Notes under the pieces: generated by a model | Databases searched by the model: none | Told to the model about the DNA's origin: nothing | Seen by the model: only the letters and a program-made list of their open reading frames with translations | Program-made: the position numbers and the translations under genes | Origin: Romboutsia weinsteinii | GTDB taxonomy: Bacteria > Bacillota > Clostridia > Peptostreptococcales > Peptostreptococcaceae | Length of the DNA stretch: 64,000 bases | Direction: 5' to 3' | NCBI RefSeq assembly: GCF_002250835.2 | Contig: NZ_NOJY02000009.1 | Span: 1 to 64,000 of the forward strand | Shown here: in pieces, positions 1-8,593 of the stretch | How positions within the stretch are numbered: the stretch's first letter is position 1 | How the letters are laid out: the number at the start of each line of letters is the position of its first letter

Positions 1-275
1 ATGCAATAGGAGCTATTGGAATTGCAAGAACTTTTGCATATGGAGGATATAAGAATAACCAAATATATGACCCTGATATTAAACCAATGGAGTTTTCTTC
101 TCTAGATGAAGTTAAAAATGCTCCAAATCACACTATTAATCATTTTTATGAGAAGTTATTGAAGTTAAAAGATAATATGAATACAGAATCAGCAAATGAA
201 ATAGCTAATAGAAGGCATAAATTTATGGAAACATTTTTAGATGAGTTTTATTATGAGTGGAACTTTAATGAATAA
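1..275 (+). CDS. HD-domain phosphohydrolase (YpgQ/YedJ family), C-terminal part
   Basis: Partial gene entering from the left edge; the reading frame is open from base 3 and ends at 275, giving about 90 residues, and the two bases before it fit an Asp codon. The motif DAIGAIGIARTFAYGG followed by a Y-D-P segment is typical of the end of the HD core in the YpgQ/YedJ family of metal-dependent phosphohydrolases, in which the preceding Asp and His residues (outside this window) bind metal. The C-terminal helix-rich tail (about residues 35-90) also fits. An internal ATG at 87 is not the start because the homologous sequence continues upstream of it. Substrate is not known for this family; nucleotides are a family-level guess. 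Confidence 0.8.
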   Translation, partial: AIGAIGIARTFAYGGYKNNQIYDPDIKPMEFSSLDEVKNAPNHTINHFYEKLLKLKDNMNTESANEIANRRHKFMETFLDEFYYEWNFNE

Positions 276-319
276 TTTTACCACTATGGCAGAGGCCGTT
301 TAGAATAAAAGAAATATAT

Positions 320-382
320 GGTAATAGAACCTTGGGTTTCATATATGTACATATTATATATGAAACCCAAGCTACGATTACC
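320..382. terminator. Long perfect hairpin between convergent genes
   Basis: Arms 331-346 and 356-371 are perfect 16-bp complements around a 9-nt loop. GGTAAT at 320-325 and ATTACC at 377-382 can form an outer helix. It sits between two convergent genes, so a bidirectional terminator is the likely role, but there is no T-run on the + strand side. Confidence 0.55.
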
Positions 383-414
383 GAGGATTCAATAGCTATA
401 AAGAAGAATACTAT

Positions 415-1077
415 TTAGTATTTGCAATGAGTAATTTCCAAGTTAGTTCTATTTAAAAACTCATTTTTAAATTTTGTAAAATCTTTTCTTGAGAGTATTA
501 TCTCTTCAGTAATTTTATAATCAGCCATATGAGTAATGAATAAAACTTGCGAATTTGAATAAAATGAATCTCTATACGAACATTCAATAATATCATTCCA
601 GTTTACTAGTATACCATCTCTAAATAAAATACCTTCTTCAAATACTTCTGTTAAATGAATAAAATCGAATATGGTGCATCCAATAAAGATTAAAATTAAA
701 ATAAATATTACTAGAAATATTAATTTATTTTCTATAGTTGTAAAACTAATGTAATTATATAGTAAATTCAAATTAGATTTGCCGATAAGTGATAAAAATT
801 CATTTATATAGGTTTTTACAGAGTAAATAAGAAATATAATTTGAAATACTAAAGCTATCTTCCAAAATTCATGAGATTCTTTTAGCTTAAAGTTTAATGA
901 CGAAGATACTTTTTTTAGATTTTTAGATCTCAGTACAAGCGAATGAATTACTGATACTATAAAAAGTAGTACAAATATTAAAGCACACACAAATACTAAA
1001 TAAGCATGTTCGTTAAATAACAAAATTCCCATGCACAGTAGTGCAAGACTAGATAAATAAGTAGGATTTCTAGACAT
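415..1077 (-). CDS. Unknown four-helix membrane protein
   Basis: 220 residues. Hydrophobic segments near residues 7-22, 25-48, 72-92 and 115-138 predict a polytopic membrane protein. The last 80 residues are soluble and carry an acidic/aromatic stretch (EVFEEGILFRDGILVNW) resembling the small PH-like or DUF5673-type domain found after membrane helices in Firmicute proteins; that resemblance is weak and from memory. An AAGGAGGT ribosome site lies just upstream (complement of about 1080-1087), which fixes the start. It stands alone, convergent with the HD gene, with a hairpin between them. No function can be assigned. Confidence 0.75.
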   Translation of the reverse strand: MSRNPTYLSSLALLCMGILLFNEHAYLVFVCALIFVLLFIVSVIHSLVLRSKNLKKVSSSLNFKLKESHEFWKIALVFQIIFLIYSVKTYINEFLSLIGKSNLNLLYNYISFTTIENKLIFLVIFILILIFIGCTIFDFIHLTEVFEEGILFRDGILVNWNDIIECSYRDSFYSNSQVLFITHMADYKITEEIILSRKDFTKFKNEFLNRTNLEITHCKY

Positions 1078-1230
1078 AAGACCTCCTTAAATATTTTTTA
1101 TATAATTATATAGTACTTAAGTGTGTAATGAGCCTGTCCAATAAATGTTAAATTATTTATTTCTTTATTTTTTTCTAATAAAATAGTAATATAAGAATAT
1201 CAACTTATAGATATATAAAGGAGAAATACA

Positions 1231-1944
1231 GTGAAGTATATAAATATTAATAATAAACATGAAATTTTTGTTAAAAACAGGCTTATAAAACATAGGTTTG
1301 ATAATTTAATTACAAAGAAGGTAAATGTAAGTCAGGACCAATTAGATAGATGTAAGGAGTATGCTCAAGAATATATAAATAAGAATAAAGACTATTCTAA
1401 ATTAGTTCCTAAGGAGATAAAAAATATAGAGCTTCAAAAAGAAATAGCAATGCAAAGAGTGTTTGCAAATAAAGTAGCTGAATGTGGATTTTTAAATTAT
1501 TTAGCTAAAGAAAATATAAGTAGCGATGTACTACAAAAAAATAAAATTGATATAAAAGTGGCACTAGATAAGGATATCCATACTAGATTAATAATACCTA
1601 AGGAAGAATTTACTTCTAAAAACAAACATAACTATTATGTTGGAGTTCACTTAAACGCTCAAATACTAGATAAAAAAGATAATGTAAAAAGACATTTGAT
1701 CAAAGATATATATGATATTAAAGAAGTTCAAATTTATGGTTATTTAGACTATAAGTTTACTAATGAATTAAAGTTTGAAACAATTAAAAATAAACTGGGT
1801 AAAAAAGAATTTAAGTTCTTTACGAAAAAATCAGATAACTATGATAAGAAAAGTCAATATGCAAATCTTCTAGGAGAAGAATGCAAATGGTACTATTTAG
1901 ATAGATTAATGCCAATAGAAAATTTAATGAAAAAGTTTAAGTAA
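1231..1944 (+). CDS. Unknown soluble protein, GTG start
   Basis: 237 residues, very rich in Lys and Asn, no signal peptide or membrane helix. The start is GTG at 1231, supported by AAGGAG about 8 bases upstream; no ATG nearby has a comparable site. Residues about 75-100 are helical with conserved-looking KVAECGFLNYLAK, followed by an alpha/beta stretch containing IDIKV and YVGVHLN. This order vaguely recalls small nuclease-like (PD-D/ExK) domains, but the ExK part is not visible, so no call is made. Monocistronic: it is followed at once by a strong terminator. Confidence 0.7.
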   Translation: MKYININNKHEIFVKNRLIKHRFDNLITKKVNVSQDQLDRCKEYAQEYINKNKDYSKLVPKEIKNIELQKEIAMQRVFANKVAECGFLNYLAKENISSDVLQKNKIDIKVALDKDIHTRLIIPKEEFTSKNKHNYYVGVHLNAQILDKKDNVKRHLIKDIYDIKEVQIYGYLDYKFTNELKFETIKNKLGKKEFKFFTKKSDNYDKKSQYANLLGEECKWYYLDRLMPIENLMKKFK

Positions 1945-1950
1945 GAGAAA

Positions 1951-1987
1951 AAACTACCTTAATATGCATACTTAAGGTAGTTTTTTT
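1951..1987 (+). terminator. Rho-independent terminator
   Basis: Arms AAACTACCTTAA and TTAAGGTAGTTT pair perfectly and are followed by a T7 run. It ends the gene at 1231-1944. Confidence 0.9.
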
Positions 1988-2083
1988 GCGTATTAAAAAA
2001 AATACTTATCTAAGTGGGAATATTTAGCATATATATTAAAAAATAGGATCAGATATTTATAAATATCAAGGAGGATGATATAT

Positions 2084-2879
2084 ATGTCGGATATAAATGT
2101 AAAAAAATCCTATAAAAGTATTTAGAGTTAAAACAGCAGCTGAAATTTGGAGTGTAGGTAATAGCATGTGCTATTGGAGACATAAGATAGAACACATAGG
2201 ACTAGCTTGTGATGCTCCTATGGATATATGTATGACGTTTAATAACACAGCCAACTCATTAATTAAATATGACTTTGCAAAAAGAATAGATGCATCAGAG
2301 TGTAAAGAATTACTTCATCAAGCATATGAAAGTAACTTAGTTCAATGTGGTGAAAATGTTAGAGAGGGAGTGAATTTTATTTGCAATTGTTGTGGATGTT
2401 GTTGTGAGGCTATGCTTGCAGCTAAAAAGTTTGGGAATATGCATCCAGTTCAGACAATAAGTTTTATTCCAAATATTGATTCTAACACATGTGTTAAATG
2501 TGAACAATGCATTAAAGCTTGTCCGATAGGTGCAATAAATAAAGTATTGAAGGATGATTATGTTGTAATAAAAGTTGATGAGGAAAGATGTTTGGGATGT
2601 GGAGTATGTGTAAGAAACTGCCATAAAAATAGTATAATTTTATTGAAAAGAAAAGAAAAAATTATAACACCTTCAAGTTCTGTTTATAGAGCTGTACTTA
2701 TGGCTATAGAAAAAGGTCAATTACAAAATCTTATATTTGATAATGAAGCTTTAAGTAGTCATAGAGCTATGGCAGCAATTCTTTCATCAATATTAAAATT
2801 ATCACCAGCAAAAAAGCTAATGACAAGTGATCAACTAAAATCCGTATACTTGGATAAATTACTTAGTGTTAAAAAATAG
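2084..2879 (+). pseudogene. 4Fe-4S dicluster ferredoxin, N-terminally deleted and frameshifted
   Basis: The best ribosome site (AAGGAGG, about 2070-2076) precedes ATG 2084, which opens MSDINVKK and then stops after 13 codons. Removing one A from the A7 run at about 2100-2106 joins it to the frame that continues to 2879. Intact reading from an internal ATG at 2166 gives 237 residues with a Cys-rich CNCCGCCC block and two CX2CX2CX3C clusters (CVKCEQCIKAC and CLGCGVCVRNC), the pattern of ferredoxin-type electron carriers. Family members I remember are longer at the N-terminus and read CYCRH where this one has CYWRH. Short 5' part, frameshift and Cys-to-Trp change together suggest decay. Expression by transcript slippage on A7, or from 2166, remains possible. 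It is followed by a LUD gene. Confidence 0.6.
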
Positions 2880-2955
2880 CATATAATATAAATATTGGGT
2901 ATGGTAAAATAATATTATAATAATATAGATAATAATAGTAGAGTGAGGAGAGATT

Positions 2956-3600
2956 ATGATGGATACTAATGTAATGTGGGTTAATGAAAAAAAGATAGAG
3001 AGAACAATCAAGTCATTAGAAAAAAATAATATGAAGGGCTATCTAGTTAATAATAGTGAAGAACTATTTGAACGAATTGAAAAGGTATTAAAAGATGGAG
3101 ATACAGTTGCTTGTGGAGGCTCAATGACATTATTTGAAACAAAGGTAATAGATTACTTGAGAAGTGGAAGATTTAAATTCTTAGATAGATATGAGCCTAA
3201 TTTAACTCCTGAAGAAGTTAAAGATATTTTTAAGAAGTCATTATTATCAGATGTTTACTTTACTAGTAGTAATGCAATTACAGAAAATGGAGAACTTTAC
3301 AATGTTGATGGTAATGGAAATAGAGTAGCGGCAATGCTTTATGGACCTGAAAAAGTAATTGTTGTTGCAGGGGTTAATAAAATAGTAGCAAATGTTGAAG
3401 AAGCTATAGAAAGAAATAAATACTTATGTGCACCAGCTAATGCTAAGAGACTAAGTACAAATACACCATGTGAAGTTACAGGATACTGTATGGATTGTCA
3501 AAGTCCTACTAGAATATGTTGTGAGTATACTTTAATAAAAAGACAAAAGACTGCTAATAGAATGCACGTTATATTTTTAAATGAAAACTTCGGATATTAA
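2956..3600 (+). CDS. LUD-domain protein (LutC/YkgG-like lactate utilisation protein)
   Basis: 214 residues, close to the usual size of stand-alone LUD (DUF162) proteins. The family pattern is visible: an N-terminal helix pair with a Lys-rich start, VACGGSMTLFET (about residues 51-62), a central DVYFTSSNAITENGEL turn with the NVDGNGNRVAA loop (about 100-125), GPEKVIVVAGVNKIV (about 128-143), and a C-terminal Cys-rich tail with TPCEVTGYC. In LutC the fold works with iron-sulfur subunits LutA and LutB in lactate oxidation; neither is present here, so the substrate is open. ATG 2956 is chosen for the GTGAGGAG site; ATG 2959 is equivalent. It follows the damaged ferredoxin by 76 bases and may once have shared its transcript. 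Confidence 0.85.
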   Translation: MMDTNVMWVNEKKIERTIKSLEKNNMKGYLVNNSEELFERIEKVLKDGDTVACGGSMTLFETKVIDYLRSGRFKFLDRYEPNLTPEEVKDIFKKSLLSDVYFTSSNAITENGELYNVDGNGNRVAAMLYGPEKVIVVAGVNKIVANVEEAIERNKYLCAPANAKRLSTNTPCEVTGYCMDCQSPTRICCEYTLIKRQKTANRMHVIFLNENFGY

Positions 3601-3696
3601 AATCTACTATCAATGGATTAATAAATAAATAAGATTTTACTATTAGAACATACTATATATAACTTCAAAGGAAGATTAAAGCATAAGGGAGGGAAT

Positions 3697-4587
3697 ATGA
3701 AAAAAGTAAAACTTATATATAATCCAAATTCAGGGGAAAAGAAAATATCAGGCAAATTAGATAATATAATTCAAATATATCAAAAACATGACTATACATT
3801 AATACCTTTTAGAATAAGTAGTGATGAAAGTAGTGACAAGGCTTTTGAGGATATAGATAGTACATATGACCATATAATTATCGCAGGTGGAGATGGGACT
3901 ATAGACAGGGTCTTAAATAGCATGATACTTGCAGGTATTAATATACCAATTGGAATATTGCCTACAGGTACTGCAAATGATTTTTCTAAAGCATTAAATA
4001 TGACTTTTGAAATAGAAGAAGGTATAGAAAAAATAATAAATTCTGTTCCTAAGAAAATAGATATAGGAAAAATCAACGATAGATATTTTGTAAATGTGGC
4101 AAGTGCGGGCATGTTTACAGATGTATCTCAAAGAATAAATCCAGATTTGAAAAATTCGATTGGAAAAGTATCTTATTATATAAAAGGTATTGAGGAGGCA
4201 CTTCACCTAAGAGAATTTAAAATTAATGTATCTTCAGAGGAGTGTAATTATAACGGAAATATGTATCTAATGTTAGTTTTCAACGGTAAAACAGCAGGAA
4301 ATATTAATTTAGCATACAAGGCAGAACTAGATGATGGATACTTAGATGTTATAATATTCAAAGTTATGCCAATACCAAGGTCTATACCACTACTTATAAA
4401 TCTTTTAAAAGGTGAACATTTAGATAACTCAAATGAAGATGAACTATTGTATTTTAAAACTAAAAAAATAAAAATAGAATGCTGTGATGGATTAGTTACA
4501 GATATAGATGGAGAAAAAGGACCTGACTTTCCTCTAGAAATAGAATGTATTAAGGATGGAATAGAAATACTAGGATTTATGGATTAG
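3697..4587 (+). CDS. YegS/DgkB-type lipid kinase
   Basis: 296 residues, the normal length of the diacylglycerol kinase catalytic-domain family (YegS/BmrU/DgkB). The ATP-binding signature GGDGT is at residues 64-68 and the second signature PTGTANDFSKA at about 89-99. A C-terminal beta-sandwich follows (residues about 130-290), with the DDGYLDV and VTDIDGE motifs typical of the family. It would phosphorylate diacylglycerol or a related lipid at the inner face of the membrane; no signal or membrane helix is needed. Ribosome site AAGGGAGGG precedes the ATG. The gene converges on glnS across a shared terminator. Confidence 0.92.
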   Translation: MKKVKLIYNPNSGEKKISGKLDNIIQIYQKHDYTLIPFRISSDESSDKAFEDIDSTYDHIIIAGGDGTIDRVLNSMILAGINIPIGILPTGTANDFSKALNMTFEIEEGIEKIINSVPKKIDIGKINDRYFVNVASAGMFTDVSQRINPDLKNSIGKVSYYIKGIEEALHLREFKINVSSEECNYNGNMYLMLVFNGKTAGNINLAYKAELDDGYLDVIIFKVMPIPRSIPLLINLLKGEHLDNSNEDELLYFKTKKIKIECCDGLVTDIDGEKGPDFPLEIECIKDGIEILGFMD

Positions 4588-4596
4588 AAACTAAAG

Positions 4597-4645
4597 AATG
4601 CTTTATCAGCAAGTCAATTAAGATTGTTGATAAAGCATTTTTTAT
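4597..4645. terminator. Bidirectional terminator
   Basis: AATGCTTTATCA (4597-4608) pairs with TGATAAAGCATT (4628-4639), with T-rich sequence on both outer sides. It serves the lipid kinase gene on + and glnS on -. Confidence 0.88.
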
Positions 4646-6309
4646 TACTTTGAAGGTTTAAAAGAACTTTTTAGTGGAACTATTCTATTAAACACTAATT
4701 TTTCATCTGTAGTGTATTTAGTATCTACACTGAAGAATCCATTTCTTACAAATTGGAATTTATCTAAAGGCTTAGCATCTTTAATTTGAACTGATTCAGC
4801 AAAGCCTTGAAGTATCTCAATAGAGCCTGGATTTATTTGTTCTAAGAAGTGCTTTCCTTCGTTTTCAGGAGCATCATCTAAGATTAATGGATCAAACAAT
4901 CTAAATTCACAAGGGACTGCAGTTTTTGCATCAACCCAGTGTATAGTTGCTTTTACTTTACGTCCAGTAAATCCTGAACCACTCTTAGTTTCTGGATCAT
5001 AAGTACATTGTACTTCAACTACATTTCCATTTTCATCTTTTATAATATCATTACATTTTACAAAATAAGCACCTTTTAAACGAACCTCATTACCTGGGAA
5101 TAGTCTAAAGTATTTCTTTATAGGATCTTCCATAAAGTCTTCTTGTTCTATGTATAATTCTCTAGAGAATGGAACTAATCTAGTACCTTTAGTTTCATCT
5201 TTAGTATTATTTTCTATTTCTAACATTTCAGATTGATCTTCTGGGTAGTTAGTTATGACTAATTTTAATGGTTTTAAAATACCCATAGCTAATGGAGCTT
5301 TTGGCTGCAAATCTTCTCTTAAGAAGTGGTCTAAAAGTTGGCTATCTACTTTAGAATCAGCTTTAGCCACACCTATTTCTTGACAGAAGTTACGTATAGA
5401 TTCTGAAGTATATCCTCTACGTCTTACACCTGATATAGTAGGCATACGAGGATCATCCCATCCGTCAGTAACCCTTTCATCTACAAGTTGCTTTAATTTT
5501 CTTTTACTCATAACAGTATTTGTAAGATTAAGTCTTGCAAACTCTATTTGTCTTGGTACGTTTTCCATTTCACATTCAGCAACGAACCAATCATAAAGTG
5601 GTCTTTGATCAGCAAATTCTAGAGTACATATAGAGTGAGTTATTCCTTCTATTGCATCTTCTAGTGGATGAGCAAATGCATACATTGGATATATACACCA
5701 CTTATCACCAGTATTGTGATGAGTTGCATGAGCTATTCTATATATTATTGGATCTCTAAAGTTTATGTTAGGAGAAGACATGTCTATTTTTGCTCTTAAA
5801 ACTTTCTCTCCATCTTTAAATTCACCATTTTTCATTTTTTCAAATATCTCTAAGTTTTCTTCTACAGATCTATTTCTGTATGGGCTATCTTTTCCTGGTT
5901 CTGTTAATGTACCACGATATTCTCTTATTTCGTCTGGAGTTAAATCACAAACGTAGGCTTTACCTTTTTTAATTAAAAGTACAGCTCTGTTATACATTTC
6001 ATCAAAGTACTCAGATGCAAAGTATAGGTTGTTCCAATCAAATCCTAACCATTTTACATCTTCTTTTATTGAGTTAACGTACTCTACATCTTCTTTAATG
6101 GGGTTAGTGTCATCAAACCTTAAGTTTACTTTCCCATTAAACTCTTTAGCAAGTCCGAAGTTTAGGCATATACTTTTTGCATGACCAATATGTAAGTATC
6201 CATTTGGCTCAGGCGGAAAACGAGTTATAATGCCGTTATGTTTTCCAGTCTCTAAATCATTTATAATAATATTTTTTATAAAGTTAGACGAATTATTTTC
6301 ATTTGACAT
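4645..6309 (-). CDS. glnS: Glutaminyl-tRNA synthetase
   Basis: 554 residues, class I aminoacyl-tRNA synthetase that charges tRNA-Gln. The HIGH signature is [12 protein letters not shown] (HIGH at 40-43) and the KMSKS equivalent reads VMSKRKL near residue 267. The anticodon-binding beta-barrel half follows, with [11 protein letters not shown] near residue 415. Length and domain order match E. coli GlnRS. Start ATG at 6309 is preceded by GAGAGG on the minus strand. Many Firmicutes lack GlnRS and make Gln-tRNA with GatCAB, so its presence is informative about lineage. The gene stands alone. Confidence 0.97.
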   Translation of the reverse strand: MSNENNSSNFIKNIIINDLETGKHNGIITRFPPEPNGYLHIGHAKSICLNFGLAKEFNGKVNLRFDDTNPIKEDVEYVNSIKEDVKWLGFDWNNLYFASEYFDEMYNRAVLLIKKGKAYVCDLTPDEIREYRGTLTEPGKDSPYRNRSVEENLEIFEKMKNGEFKDGEKVLRAKIDMSSPNINFRDPIIYRIAHATHHNTGDKWCIYPMYAFAHPLEDAIEGITHSICTLEFADQRPLYDWFVAECEMENVPRQIEFARLNLTNTVMSKRKLKQLVDERVTDGWDDPRMPTISGVRRRGYTSESIRNFCQEIGVAKADSKVDSQLLDHFLREDLQPKAPLAMGILKPLKLVITNYPEDQSEMLEIENNTKDETKGTRLVPFSRELYIEQEDFMEDPIKKYFRLFPGNEVRLKGAYFVKCNDIIKDENGNVVEVQCTYDPETKSGSGFTGRKVKATIHWVDAKTAVPCEFRLFDPLILDDAPENEGKHFLEQINPGSIEILQGFAESVQIKDAKPLDKFQFVRNGFFSVDTKYTTDEKLVFNRIVPLKSSFKPSK

Positions 6310-6566
6310 ATCTGATACCTCTCACGTAAATATTTTATATATAGTAAATCATACTATATTACATAATAATAATTTTAATGCAAGATTGAAAAAAAATAAA
6401 GATTTAATTATTTATATGTTTAACAGTATTATCCAAAATGTAAGATTTTATGTTGAAAAATCATAAAAATAGATTAATATTTTATTAAATAATATGATGA
6501 TAATGATAGATACTATTATAAGTATTATTAATGATTAATTATAAAAGATGTAGGAAAGGAGTTCAT

Positions 6567-7220
6567 ATGAAAAAGCTATTTAAAATAATTGTTCCTATAA
6601 TAATAGTTATACTTATACTATTAGGGGCGCTATATTATTTATTGATTCCCACAAATAAAATATATTTAGAAAGAGATAATAAAATTATTACGTATAAAGA
6701 CTTAATAGAAGGGGATTTTCTTAAGTCATGTGAATTGCTAGAAAATCCACTTGGTCTAAAAGGAAATATAGAAGTGTCAAATAAAGAATTTAGAAATATT
6801 ATTTATACACTTATGAAAAAATATAATATTAGTGAACTTAAAGATACATACATTGAGATAGAAGATAAAAATATTAAAGTATCATCTCCATATGAGGTTT
6901 TAGGATTTATTGAAAGTCAATTTGAACTAACTCTTGTGCCAAAGGTTGTAAATAATAGACTAAATATAAAAGTAACAGATTCTAAATTGGGTAAAATAAA
7001 CATAAGCAATAATATACTAAAGCGAATAATGAAATCATATGAAAGTAAAATTCCATTTAGTATTGATGGAGATACTATAATAATCGATAAGAGTTATACA
7101 TATCCATTGGTTATAGATAGATTGAGTGTAGAAAAAGGAAAAATAATTTTGGAGATAGAGGTTAGAATAGATAATCTATTAGATTTTATAAAAGATTATG
7201 ATATTAACATAAATACTTAA
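6567..7220 (+). CDS. Membrane-anchored extracytoplasmic protein, DUF2140/YpmS-like
   Basis: 217 residues. One hydrophobic segment (residues about 6-28) follows a KK start, then an extracytoplasmic beta-rich domain with repeated LNIKV and INIS strands. This layout resembles the DUF2140/YpmS group of Firmicute proteins, but the match is by layout rather than motif. The start at 6567 is preferred over an in-frame ATG at 6531 because GGAAAGGAG lies 5-13 bases before it and the signal anchor begins there. The stop is about 20 bases before the next gene, which is probably cotranscribed. Confidence 0.72.
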   Translation: MKKLFKIIVPIIIVILILLGALYYLLIPTNKIYLERDNKIITYKDLIEGDFLKSCELLENPLGLKGNIEVSNKEFRNIIYTLMKKYNISELKDTYIEIEDKNIKVSSPYEVLGFIESQFELTLVPKVVNNRLNIKVTDSKLGKINISNNILKRIMKSYESKIPFSIDGDTIIIDKSYTYPLVIDRLSVEKGKIILEIEVRIDNLLDFIKDYDININT

Positions 7221-7239
7221 CTAGATTAGGATGATTTTT

Positions 7240-7824
7240 ATGGAACAAATTTTATATTCGATATCAGAGTACAAGTTATTGGCAATGGTTGCAGGATTTG
7301 TAATAGTTGGTGTAGAAACATTTATACCAATGATTCCACTTTTAGCAATAATTATTGCAAATGCATTTATATTTGGAATGTGGATAGGATTTATTATTTC
7401 TTGGACAGGATCATCAGCTGCATCAGTATTTTTGTATTATGTAGCAAATAGATTTTCAAAGGCAAAGATATTTAGAAAATACAAAGATATTACACAAACG
7501 GAGAAAATGTCAGAGTTTATAAAAAAACAAGGATTTAATACTATTTTTATTTCATATGCATGTCCATTTATACCCGATTTTTTGGTTACAATAACATCTG
7601 GTTTTGTAGGGCTTGATATAAAAAGTTTTATTTCTGGAATGGTTTGTGGAAAATTTGTAATGTTTCTTTTAATAAGCTATATAGGAGAGGATGTAGGGTC
7701 ATTTTTTTCTAATCCAATTAAAATAATTTTATTTGCTATAGTAATTATGGCATCTTGGATTATAGGCAATCGTGTTAATAATAAGATCCATGAAACAGAT
7801 ATAAAAAATAAGGAATATAAGTAA
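7240..7824 (+). CDS. TVP38/TMEM64-type VTT-domain membrane protein
   Basis: 194 residues with about five hydrophobic segments. The VTT (DedA/SNARE-associated) core is visible: ETFIPMIPLLAIII, then an AFIFGMWIGF re-entrant-like segment with Gly residues, YYVANRFSKAKIF, and FISYACPFIPDFLV. Members of this superfamily act as lipid scramblases or affect membrane potential; no specific role is known here. ATG 7240 is chosen because TTAGG ends 9 bases upstream; ATG 7231 has it immediately adjacent and is less likely. It follows the preceding membrane-anchored gene by 20 bases. Confidence 0.85.
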   Translation: MEQILYSISEYKLLAMVAGFVIVGVETFIPMIPLLAIIIANAFIFGMWIGFIISWTGSSAASVFLYYVANRFSKAKIFRKYKDITQTEKMSEFIKKQGFNTIFISYACPFIPDFLVTITSGFVGLDIKSFISGMVCGKFVMFLLISYIGEDVGSFFSNPIKIILFAIVIMASWIIGNRVNNKIHETDIKNKEYK

Positions 7825-7915
7825 AAAAACTAATAATATTTGAAAAAGTAAACAACCTGTGTTAAACTAACATAGTTATACTTAAATTTATTAAAATTTT
7901 ATAGGGGGGATTAAA

Positions 7916-8479
7916 ATGAATAAGATATATATAATAACTACCTACACTGGTACGGCATTATCATATCTAATAAGAAATATAAGTAAAACCCCATACGCAC
8001 ACGTATCAATAGCTTTAAATAGAGAATTAAGACCTATGTATTCTTTTGGAAGATTAAACCCAAAAACTCCAATATTTGCGGGGTTTGTTGAGGAAAATAT
8101 AAATGAAGGTCTATATGCAATTAGAAAAAATACAATGTGTAGAGTTTATTCATTAGGGGTTACAGACTCGCAATATGATAATTTATATAAAAATATAAAG
8201 GTAGTTAGTGATAATAGAACAGAATATGACTATGATGCTATGGCTTTAATTTACTTAACATTAAACAGGCCAAGAGAAGCGGAGTACAAGTATGTATGCT
8301 CTCATTTTGTAGCTGATATGTTGCAAAAAAGTAATATAAATATTTTTGATAAAAAATCACATGAAGTAATACCAAATGATTTCTATGATAAAGAAGATTT
8401 TGTATTAGAATACGAAGGACTATTATCTAAATATAATTCTCCAGAGCATTCATACATTCCAAGTACTGTAAATGCATAA
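7916..8479 (+). CDS. Papain-like NlpC/P60-superfamily (YiiX-type) protein, role unknown
   Basis: 187 residues without a signal peptide. YAHVSIAL near residue 27 and YVCSHFVADML near residue 124 look like the permuted His and Cys active-site elements of YiiX/YaeF-like members of the NlpC/P60 (papain-like) superfamily, where His comes before Cys. The Cys is followed by a hydrophobic helix as in that group. These enzymes act on amide or acyl bonds, often of lipids or peptides; the substrate here is unknown. The ribosome site is AGGGGGGAT. Monocistronic with a strong terminator after it. Confidence 0.7.
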   Translation: MNKIYIITTYTGTALSYLIRNISKTPYAHVSIALNRELRPMYSFGRLNPKTPIFAGFVEENINEGLYAIRKNTMCRVYSLGVTDSQYDNLYKNIKVVSDNRTEYDYDAMALIYLTLNRPREAEYKYVCSHFVADMLQKSNINIFDKKSHEVIPNDFYDKEDFVLEYEGLLSKYNSPEHSYIPSTVNA

Positions 8480-8500
8480 TAATATTATAAATATTTATTA

Positions 8501-8537
8501 AAATACCCATTATATGTATAATGGGTATTTATTTTTT
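8501..8537 (+). terminator. Rho-independent terminator
   Basis: AAATACCCATTATA and TATAATGGGTATTT form a perfect 14-bp helix with a 2-nt spacer, followed by T-rich sequence. Confidence 0.9.
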
Positions 8538-8593
8538 ATGAAAAAGTGGATATAATGGTAATAATAACTAATTATCCATGAAAGGGGTATATA

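Noticed and set aside
2100..2110. Programmed -1 frameshift at A AAA AAA in the ferredoxin gene
   Set aside because: A -1 shift leads to a stop within three codons; the frame needed is +1, which this type of slippery site does not give.
6490..6512. Fur box (GATGATAATGATAG) before the gene at 6567
   Set aside because: Only about two hexamers match in a very AT-rich region, and the gene has no iron link.
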